A DNA stretch of 64,000 nt from Macrostomum hystrix (Eukaryota; Platyhelminthes; Macrostomidae), in NCBI GenBank assembly GCA_950097015.1, contig CATNEN010000007.1, positions 4,263,501 through 4,327,500 of the forward strand. The letters run 5' to 3'. The notes under the pieces were generated by a model that ran no database searches, was not told the DNA's origin, and was given only the letters and a program-made list of their open reading frames with translations. Positions 1 through 10,148 of the stretch are shown here, in pieces. A program made the position numbers and the translations under genes. Each line of letters begins with the position of its first letter. Position 1 is the first letter of the stretch.

Positions 1-542
1 TAATGACTGGGTGAGATGTATCAGCGACATTACCTTTGCAATGCTAAAACCCAATGCATATATATACCAGTTGTGTAACCTTGTCAGTTGATTTAGGATA
101 CCTAGTTATAAACTATTTGTGTCTAGTAGGAGCATTGATAAATTTATTGTTTTTTGCTGCATGATCCAAACTATATCATATTAAATTAAATGTGGACACT
201 TGTACAAGGCTTAATTAATTAATGTATCATATACCTAGCTGATAGCTACAAAGTTGTTTAATACTTTTTAAAACTAATGTGAACATGTAATGTATGATTA
301 TTATTAAATTATTTTTTATAGCTCAATTTAAAGCTTTAGAAAGTTTTGTTTCCTTTTTAGTTTGTTTAGGCCTAATGTTATTACATGGAGGAGTCTATTA
401 TTTTTTTAATTCAGGTTTTTGTAGTCATTGTGATGTAGGGTTACATTTTCTTAGAAAATGCTTTAAATTTTGTTTTAATATACCGAATTTGTTTTAATTC
501 ACCAAATTTTGTTTTAATAATGAAGTGAAGAGGAGAGAAAAC

Positions 543-612
543 TAGTATAAATACACAAGCAAAAGAGGAAAGAAAGTAACCTCGTGCCTGACGAAGTTCG
601 GAATAAAGAAAG
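543..612 (+). promoter_or_regulatory. TATA-like box followed closely by AATAAA (possible LTR remnant)
   Basis: TATAAATA begins near 545 and AATAAA follows near 603, about 60 bases on. A TATA box and poly(A) signal this close is typical of the U3-R part of a retrotransposon LTR. I found no second LTR, primer-binding site or pol-like reading frame, so a chance arrangement in AT-rich DNA is equally possible. Confidence 0.2.
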
Positions 613-767
613 CTTGAATTTTGAAGTGTTTGTGTTAAAGTTATTTAGAAAGAGACTGCGAAAGAGAAGTAAATAGACTGAAGAGAAAGCTGTAAATCTA
701 GATCCACTGGTAAAGCCCAGAAGACGGACTGAAGATTGAATTGAAGGTTAACTGAATAATAATTAAA

Positions 768-862
768 GTGTGATAAAGACTGATAAAGACAGATAAAGAC
801 TGATAAATATGGATAAGGACTGATAAAAGCTGATAAAGATGGATAAACATTGATACAAAGTA
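768..862. repeat. Short degenerate tandem repeat, gataaagact-type
   Basis: About nine imperfect copies of a roughly 10-bp unit, gataaagact, with substitutions such as gataaatatg. It gives only spurious peptides. Confidence 0.7.
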
Positions 863-3800
863 CTCATAAAAATAAATACAGTAAAGTCATAAGTAGAAAG
901 GAATATAGAAGATAGATACCGGCCATATTGAAAGTATAACACTACCATATTTGAATACATAAATGCTACCAATTGAATTTGAAATAAGAAAGTGCATAAA
1001 GCGAATAAAGTAAAGACATTTATAAGATTAACATAAAGACAGTATTTGAATAAAGTATATAAGGAAAGAGGCCTAGAACAACTTTGGTAACAGCAGTAGG
1101 ATCGTTAATTTCCACCTACAACAACTTTAGTGACATTCAGTGGAATCTAAAATATTAGGCCTATAAAATAGCCCTACAACAATTGTTTCACTGTTTAAAA
1201 AATCTTATTTAATAAAATTTTACTGCATGATACTAGCTATACCAAATTTTAAATCATATTTATAGATTCAACCTAGACAGAAAATGAACCAAAGCATTGA
1301 CATAGTGAATTATATAAATTAATACACACACAACACATTTATTTTGACATTTCCTTAATGTATAATATCTAGAATATATCTTAGATAGACATTGATTCTT
1401 CTTACTATATGCTAGAGCTATAGATTATTCAATTTTCATTATGTTATAACTGTTTTATTAGGATTTGCTTAATTGATCAGTTTACAATTTGCTCAAAAAT
1501 GTTTGCTTAATGGACAGTGCATAGTAACAATGACTGACTTGAAGCTGGCAAGTTGCTAGGGGGCGGCGGGCCTAATGCTATAAATCTTTAGATCAAGTTT
1601 ATGTTAGTAGTCCAATTTTTCTTGTAATTTCAGGCCTAGTTCATTTAAAATGCTTCTAGTAGGGCCTATTGCCTTGCCACTCTTAAGGAACAAAGAAACT
1701 ATAGGCCTAGTCTGTCTATAGTCATAGAACCTTGATTTGCCTCAGCTCATATCTTCAAGACCTAAGCCCTAATACTCTATCTGGAAGTAGGCCTACTTGC
1801 TGAGGATTGCATACTCTGCACTGCAGTTTGATGAACCAATGCTGCAAAGGTTGCAAGTAGGCCTATGTACATGACATTTAAGGCACTACAACTTAGGCCT
1901 ACAAGAACTAGGGGGCCTATGCAACCTAAAAGAATAGGTGAATAGCTAGAGCTAGGGGATGGATCGCTTATAGAGTTAGGGTAATGTATCATCAACCGAA
2001 CAGTGTATCTTCAAAACCGAACAAGAATTTTGACTCCTTCCTTGGTCTCATGCAAGACAGAAACAAGCTAGGCCCTATTGTGTTTCACAGAACAACTAAT
2101 TTGAAAGTTGAAGAAATTATCTACAAGCTGAGGCATGATGTGCAATGAAGCATTAAGAGGAAAAAAAGATATTGATTTTTGTAGGCTTATTGGCTCGGCC
2201 TTAGCGATGACTGACAAACTTTTTTAGATGATGGCTTTTGAATATATTCGGTTTTTGGTTTAGCTTAAAATGTATATCCAGTAACAGTAATCAGTATACT
2301 TTGACTATTATTAGTTTTTACAAATGCACCTAGAGAAAATAAATTTAAATGTTTTCTAATGTAGCACTAGCTACTAATTTAATACACTATTACACTATAG
2401 TATCATAATTAAAAGATAATGTCATTACGCCTACAGTTCTTTGTACATAAAGTATAGTTTCACGTGGCAACAACGTCGTCCTCAGGACGCATTGAACTCG
2501 CCATAAAGTACGGAAAACGAGAGTTCAAAGTTTGACAAATGACACAAACTATAACATTTAAGATTGTTTTCATATAAATTCTGAAAATTTAAAACATTTG
2601 GTTTCTTGATAACTTAACCTGGCGTTTTCAAGTTACCAGATCAGCTACTTAAACTGAGGCTGTGGCAGGACTACAAAATGAAACTTTTTATCGCAAACGT
2701 CCAGCTTTGCAGCTTAGCGGATAAATGTTCAGGCTTTGGAGTTTTGATCTTATAGGGTAATTTTAAGTAAAGTGATCAGAGTGAGACAACTGTCTGGCCA
2801 TACAAGAGGCTTCTGACTCGCGTTGCGAATCCCCAATGATAAGCAGCAGAGTTACGAGCTTCTCTCCATGCATGCCTGGACAATCCCTCATTCCCACTTC
2901 ATTTTTTTACAATAGCGACAGTTGAAATTATAGTTTACTTTTTTATTCTGTGTATATCAGTGTATTATTGTCACGACCTGCAATTGTTTTGTTGTCAAGA
3001 AAAATAGTACTTAATAATTTTTTTTATTTCCCATCTGTGCTACTTAACATTTTCTTTAAGTAGTGCATAACCGAGAAATAAAAACAACTACGAGCGAATT
3101 GTAAATTTAGCAAAAGCAGAATTTCGTTTAAAAGTTGTCTTGACCGTATCTGTCTAGATTCGAAGAACAATGGCGACAGAACTGAAAGAGATGGACATAA
3201 ATGGATAGAAATAGTTAATGCCGCGATGAGGTTACAGAGTTGGTGCCCGGGTCAGGAAGTAAATTATCCTCTCACTGTCAGGCTTTTCCCGTTCCAGGCT
3301 TTAGGTGATGCTAGTAAAAGCAACTTTATTCTCCCGTTAAAACCCTGATAATGCATGGTTACAGTAAGTTTTGATGCCACCCATCCACCCCACAGAGCAA
3401 CATCCTGGGTCTGTTCATTGTTGCGTGGTAATTGCATATGTCACCTTGGGTTTGTTTGACCCAAGCATTCGTGCCAGCTTTTACATAAGGTTTTAAAGCA
3501 AAAAATGAATGCCTCCATTGTTGCTTCTTGGAGAGTTATAAAATTTAGAATCTGAAAAGAAAACTCCCGGTAAAATTTACCCCATTGTAGGACCGAACTT
3601 TGTTGGTACAAAAATGCGTTTATAGTGAGCTGTACTTTGGCCAACCTTAAAGCCATCGACAATAATGATTAAGTTTACGTTTTCTTAGCACGGCTTTCTC
3701 TTTTGTGCTTCCAATCTTCTTCTTTCGGTAGTTAATGCGCAAGAATCTGGCCTAGTTTATTTATCATTACAGCCTGAGGGGCCAAGGGTCTGTCGTCGAG

Positions 3801-4309
3801 CTGCCGCGGCCTTGCAAACTCCAGTTCGAGGCTGCAAGCATGATTGATGACGCCCTCCTGACACTGAAAGCCTACGACTGCTGCCTCTGCTGCTGCTGCT
3901 GCTGCTGTGTTCTCTGGCACAACCGAGTTGAAGAGACTAAATTAAGGGCCTGGGCTGTAAAGTCTGGCAGGGGTGGCAAGTTTAATTGGATGCCGCGTAG
4001 ACCTTACACACACACGGGTGTCACATCCTCTCGTGACCATATAGCCCTGTTAAAATCTTTCCTTTTCTGTGCTTCACTGGCGTTCGGTGTCGCAGCTGCG
4101 CCGCATCCTCTCTTCTGTGTCCCCTGGTAGATTAGAAGCTGCACTGGAACTGCTGGTCCACCTGTGGTTTGCAGAATTTCAAAAATGGCTCATGTATTTT
4201 GAGCTTTACAGATATAAATAATTACTTTCTTCGTTTCTCTGGTTCGTATTGGTAGGAAACCTGCTTACCCCGGATTCCGAAAGTCCTGGATTCGACTCGA
4301 CCCCCTAGA

Positions 4310-5332
4310 TTCTACCCGACCCCCTAGATTCTACCCTCTCTCCTAGATTCTACCCTCTCTCCTAGATTCTGCCCTCTCCCCTAGATTCTACCCTCTCTCC
4401 TGGATTCTACCCTCTCTCCTAGATTCTACCCTCTCTTCTAGATTCTACCCTCTCTTCTAGATTCTACCCTCTCCCCTAGATTCTACCCTCTCCTGGATTC
4501 TACTCTCTCTCCTAGATTCTACTATCTCTCCTAGATTCTACCCTCTCTCCTAGATTCTACTATCTCTCCTAGATTCTGCCCTCCCCTAGATTCTACCCTC
4601 TCTCCTAGATTCTACCCTCTCTCCTAGATTCTACCCTCTCTCCTAGATTCTACCCTCTCTCCTAGATTCTACCCTCTCTCCTAGATTCTACCCTCTCTCC
4701 TAGATTCTACCCTCTCTCCTAGATTCTACCCTCTCCTGGATTCTACTCTCTCTCCTAGATTCTACCCTCTCTCCTAGATTCTACCCTCTCTCCTAGATTC
4801 TACCCTCTCTCCTAGATTCTACTCTCTCTCCTAGATTCTACTCTCTCTCCTAGATTCTACTATCTCTCCTAGATTCTACTATCTCTCCTAGATTCTACTC
4901 TCTCTCCTAGATTCTACTATCTCTCCTAGATTCTACCCTCTCCCCTAGATTCTACTATCTCTCCTAGATTCTACTATCTCTCCTAGATTCTACTATCTCT
5001 CCTAGATTCTACTATCTCTCTTAGATTCTACTATCTCTCCTAGATTCTACTATCTCTCCTAGATTCTACTATCTCTCCTAGATTCTACTATCTCTCCTAG
5101 ATTCTACTATCTCTCCTAGATTCTACTATCTCTCCTAGATTCTCCTATCTCTCCTAGATTCTACTATCTCTCCTAGATTCTACTATCTCTCCTAGATTCT
5201 ACTATCTCTCCTAGATTCTACTATCTCTCCTAGATTCTACTATCTCTCCTAGATTCTACTATCTCTCCTAGATTCTACTATCTCTCCTAGATTCTACTAT
5301 CTCTCCTAGATTCTACTATCTCTCCTAGAGTC
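4310..5332. repeat. 19-bp minisatellite, about 54 copies
   Basis: The unit is tcctagattctactatctc with a regional variant having accct in place of actat. The accct form dominates the left half and the actat form the right half, so sub-arrays expanded separately. A few units are shortened. The left edge follows a tRNA B-box-like stretch near 4285-4300. Confidence 0.95.
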
Positions 5333-5685
5333 TTCTAATACAAGAAAGCACAGCCGATCGTTATAAACATGTTGAATGGAATAGAAAGACAAATGTCATA
5401 TTTTAAATATTTTAACACCTACCTCACAATGCTTATTTTGTTTTCATGCACATGTAGATACAATCTCAAGCTATCTATTACTACTTCCTAACTTAAAACT
5501 GTGCCTGCCTCAATTCAACAAGAAAAGGCTTAAATGATGAATTACTAGTGGAATCCCCGTTTATGTTTGAACAATCTGTCACGCTTCAGCTGTAACTAAA
5601 GACGCTGTAAATGTTCGACAGGACACCCTCCTGCAAGAGATAATTAAGTCTAGGTATTCTAGAGAGGATATAGTTTCCAATATGA

Positions 5686-6955
5686 CTGACTAGATAGATC
5701 CCAATCTGACTAGATAGATCCCAATGTGACTGGGAGATCCCAACGTGACTGGGTAGATCCCAATGTGACTGGATAGATCCTAATTTGACTATCTATCTAG
5801 TGTGACTAGATAGATCCCAATATGACTAGGTAGTTCCCAACGTGACTGGGTAGATCCCAATGTGACTGGATAGATCCCAATGTGACTGGGTAGATCCCAA
5901 TGTGACTGGATAGATCCCAATGTGACTGGATAGATCCCAATGTGACTGGATAGATCCCAATGTGACTGGATAGATCCTAATTTGACTATCTATCTAGTGT
6001 GACTAGATAGATCCCAATATGACTAGGTAGTTCCCAACGTGACTGGGTAGATCCCATTGTGACTGGATAGATCCTAATTTGACTATCTATCTAGTATGAC
6101 TAGATAGATCCCAATATGACTAGGTAGTTCCCAACGTGACTGGGTAGATCCCAATGTGACTGGATAGATCCTAATTGACTATCTATCTAGTGTGACTAGA
6201 TAGATCCCAATGTGACTAGATAGATCCCAATGTGACTGGGTAGATCCCAATGTGACTGGATAGATCCTAATTTGACTATCTATCTAGTGTGACTAGATAG
6301 ATCCCAATATGACTAGGTAGTTCCCAATGTGACTGGGTAGATCTCAATGTGACTGGGAGATCCCAACGTGACTGGGTAGATCCCAATGTGACTGGATAGA
6401 TCCCAACGTGACTGGGTAGATCCCAATGTGACTGGATAGATCCCAATGTGACTAGGTAGTTCCCAATGTGACTAGATAGATCCCAATATGACTAGATAGT
6501 TCCCAATGTGACTGGGAGATCCCAACATGACTGGATAGTTTCCGATGTGACTGGGAGATCCCAGTGTGACTGGATAGATCCCAGTGTGACTGGGTAGATC
6601 CCAGTGTGACTGGGAGATCCCAACGTGACTGGGTAGATCCAAATGTGACTGGGTAGATCCCAACGTGACTGAGTAGATCCCAATATGACTGGGTAGATCC
6701 CAACGTGACTGAGTAGATCCCAATATGACTGGGTAGATCCCAATGTGACTGAGTAGATCCCAATGTGACTGGGTAGATCCCAATTTGACTGAGTAGATCC
6801 CAATGTGACTGGGTAGATCCCAACGTGACTGGGTAGATCCCAATGTGACTGGGTAGATCCCAATGTGACTGGGTAGATCCCAATGTGACTGGGTAGATCC
6901 CAATGTGACTGGGTAGATCCCAATATGACTGGGAGATCCCAACGTGACTGCTTGT
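5686..6955. repeat. 20-bp minisatellite with an interspersed longer motif
   Basis: The unit is gtgactgggtagatcccaat, with gggaga, ggataga and gagtaga variants. Between 5,780 and 6,330 a longer motif with the palindromic stretch gactatctatctag recurs about five times, giving a higher-order structure. The right part, 6,600-6,940, is more uniform. The period leaves all three minus-strand frames open, producing non-coding peptides of up to about 170 residues. Confidence 0.95.
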
Positions 6956-8100
6956 ATGGAGCCCCATATTATTTATGGCTTCGGAAGAGAGCGCAGAAAA
7001 TTCAAGCTTTCTTAGATTTTCGATCGAACACGTCAGATCCCCAAGTCAACCACGAAGCATGCAGCCCGCCGTTGTCACCCGCAGTTGCCAACGCGCAGTT
7101 CCTCCCGGCCTGACAGCCGCTCTGCCTGCTCGGCCGCAGCCAAATCCGCAGACGGGAACTCAGGGTTTCGAGTGAGCAGGGCTGGCAGAGAGTAGTAAAT
7201 AGAATTTGTCCGGTCCCCGAGGATCAGAGGTTGGTCGTGCGCTTCCCCGGAGGCTACCGCCCCTTCCACTCCGCCCATTTTAGTGTCTTCTCGACTCGCT
7301 CTCTCTGGCAGGCCTCGTCTTGCTCTGCCTCCTTCTCTCTCTACCACTCTCCCCCCATATACTCGCGCTCAAGGAGTTTGAGCAGCCCATGGTTAGAGGC
7401 GGGATGGTCTCAGGAGGCTTGGCCGGGGGTGGGGGCTGGGCGGGGCTCGCCACTTGTTTGTGGTAATCAAATCATGGGAAGGATAGTGTACGATAAAGTA
7501 ATTAGGGGTTCCAAGGGCCGGGGACGGCAGCATGTCTGAGCTAATCAGACTGAGAGGGGAGGCTGGCAGGGGCGGGGATCAGAAGCCGTGGCCCTTAGCC
7601 CTCCCATCGCCGGGGCAAGGTCCTAAGAGTCGTTGTGCGAAATTTTCCAAGCCTCGCCTGTCTGCCACGGCTGTCTCTGTCTCTCGGTCTGTCTCTGGTT
7701 TGCCGGCCCTCCACCGCCTGCATGCGTTTCAGGTCTGCAGGCAATTTGCATGTAAATCAGCTTGCCTAAGCCGGGGCTCCGCAAGCCCTGTGGAAGTGGC
7801 AGGGTGGCGGCAGCCGGTTAAAGCAGCTCATTACCTGCCACAGCTCAGCACTGGCCGTGCCTTAATCCCCGGAAAATCATTGGGTTCAGTGGCGTACTGA
7901 CCGCGGCCATTCCGCCTAGATTTGCCCAGATTCGGCAAGTGGGGAGAAAACGCTGAGGATTCATCTACCCCTACCACCACCAGCAAGGCTGTGGACAGCA
8001 GTGTTTTGCTTTCTTCCACTTAAGTTTGACTCAACCGAATCTCCCTTGCCTGCGTGTGCTACAACTCACCGGCAATTTTTACTTGATTAAAGTAGGAAAT
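6956..8100. other. Unique GC-richer block, no gene recognised; possible regulatory DNA
   Basis: This non-repetitive block sits between two minisatellites downstream of the NR2F gene. Open frames of 60-120 codons exist on both strands but overlap each other and resemble nothing I know. An octamer-type POU site, ATTTGCAT, lies at 7744-7751 and is followed at once by GTAAAT, a paired arrangement. I suggest a non-coding regulatory block with low confidence. Confidence 0.35.
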
Positions 8101-8103
8101 ACC

Positions 8104-9610
8104 AACCCTTCAATAAAATCTCCCATCCCTGCAATCATATCTCCAATCCCTTCCTTCGAATCTCCCATCCCTTCAATCAAATCTTCCATCCCTTCCTTCA
8201 AATCTCTCATCCCTTCCTTCAAATCTCTCATCCCTTCAATCAAATCTCCCATCCCTTCAATCGAATCTCCCATCGCTTCCTTCAAATCTCCCATCCCTTC
8301 CTTCAAATCTCTCATCCCTTCAATCAAATCTTCCATCCCTTCAATCAAATCTTCTATCCCTTCCTTCAAATCTCCCATCCCTTCAATCAAATCTCCCATC
8401 CCTTCAATCAAATCTCCCATCCTTTCTATGAGGTCTTCCATCCCTTCAATCAAATCTCCCATCCTTTCTATGAGGTCTTCCATCCTTTCAATCAAATCTC
8501 CCATCCCTTCCTTCAAATCTCCCATCCCTTCCTTCAAATCTCCCATCCCTTCAATCAAATCTTCTATCCCTTCCTTCAAATCTCCCATCCCTTCAATCAA
8601 ATCTCCCATCCCTTCGATCAAATCTCCCATCCTTTCTATAAGGTCTTCCATCCCTTCAATCAAATCTCCCATCCTTTCTTTGAGGTCTTCCATCCCTACA
8701 TAATATTTAAAATCCCTTCAAATCTCCAAGAAAAGAAAATATGAAGCAAATAAAAATTTTCAAATTTTCCCTTCAATCGAATCTCCCATCCCTTCAATCA
8801 AATCTCCCATCCCTTCAATCAAATATCCCATCCCTTCAATCGAATCTCCCATCCCTTCAATCAAGTCTTCCATCCATTCCTTCAAATCTCCCATCCCTTC
8901 CTTTAAATCTCCCATCCCTTCAATCAAATCTCCCATCCCTTCAATCATATCTCCCATCCCTTCCTTCAAATCTCCCATCCCTTCAATCATATCTCCCATC
9001 CCTTCAATCAAATCTCCCATCCCTTCCTTCAAATCTCCCATCCCTTCAATCAAATCTCCCATCCCTTCCCTCATATCTCCCATCCCTTCAATCGAATCTC
9101 CCATCCCTTCAATCGATGTCCCATCCCTTCAATCAAATCTCCCATCCCTTCAATCAAATCTTCCATCCCTTCCTTCAAATCTCCCATCCCTTCAATCAAA
9201 TCTCCCATCCCTTCAATCAAATCTCCCATCCCTTCAATCAAATCTCCCATCCCTTCAATCAAATCTCCCATCCTTTCTATGAGGTCTTCCATCCCTTCAA
9301 TCAAATCTCCCATCCTTTCTATGAGGTCTTCCATCCCTTCAATCAAATCTCCCATCCCTTCCTTCAAATCTCCCATCCCTTCCTTCAAATCTCCCATCCC
9401 TTCAATCAAATCTCCCATCCCTTCAATCAAATCTCCCATCCCTTCCTTCAAATCTCCCATCCCTTCCTTCAAATCTCCCATCCCTTCCTTCAAATCTCCC
9501 ATCCCTTCAATCAAATCTCCCATCCTTTCTATGAGGTCTTCCATCCCTACATAATATTTAAAATCCCTTCAAATCTCCGAGAAAAGAAAATATGAAGCAA
9601 ATAAAAATTT
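8104..9610. repeat. 21-bp minisatellite in two blocks sharing the same right flank
   Basis: The unit is built on tctcccatcccttcaatcaa, alternating with a ccttcaaatct variant and an occasional tttctatgaggtctt variant. Block 1 spans about 8,104-8,697 and block 2 about 8,770-9,547. Each is followed by the same non-repetitive flank of about 62 bp (8,698-8,760 and 9,548-9,609), which includes acataatatttaaaatccct and ends in aaataaaaattt. This points to duplication of array plus flank. The 21-bp period keeps frames open on both strands. Confidence 0.95.
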
Positions 9611-10148
9611 AGAGTTTTTTCCTAAAGGAATATTTGTTATAACGATTTTCGCAGAAAAGCTTGAATTTTAAACAAACGCTGATTAATAGTTTTCTCACAC
9701 GCTGATTCGCTGGGCTTAATATTTTGACATCCAGTTCCTTTGAACAAAATCCGGAAAAATACGATGAAAAAACACGGCTGTTTTTTTGCGGGAAATTTCC
9801 GAACTGACTGCTACGCGCACTTTCCGACAGACGAGGGGAGACAAACGCAATAAAAACATTTTTAGGTTTGATTACAGACTCAAATACAACGGACAGGTAT
9901 GGAGGTAGTCCAGTACATAATCGCATAGGGTTTCAAAGTCACAGATTTGATTGTCAGGCGATAGAACTAAGCAAGCGATAATTCTAGAAAAAATGATTAC
10001 AGACAAGAAGGGGCGAATCAAAAACACTGACACAGTTTAACTAGAACGCTATGCAGTGAACAGGCGACGCTTGACAACAGACAGAAGGAAAAGTGGACAC
10101 TTCACAGGCAATCCGTATGTTTCGCAGTGTTCCGACGGTGTCACTTCT

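Larger units (their letters stand above)
1..4300. other. AT-rich intergenic DNA, no gene recognised
   Basis: No open frame here resembles a known protein and none has convincing splice context. The first 2.2 kb is rich in the palindrome TAGGCCTA and its GGCCTA core, seen near 368, 1071, 1158, 1632, 1702, 1786, 1858 and 1893. A TATA-like box followed closely by AATAAA lies near 545-610. A tRNA-like relic with a B-box-like end may lie near 2780-2845. A short cysteine-rich frame over a CTG run near 3890-3907 is low complexity and not a credible gene. Confidence 0.6.

Noticed and set aside
585..615. Possible hammerhead or Penelope-like 3' signal around cctgacgaag
   Set aside because: Only the first core element resembles a hammerhead; the CGAAAC element and pairing helices are not present.
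7532..7900. Plus-strand frame of 122 codons in the unique block near NR2F
   Set aside because: Overlaps other frames on both strands, no homology recognised, no splice or promoter context.
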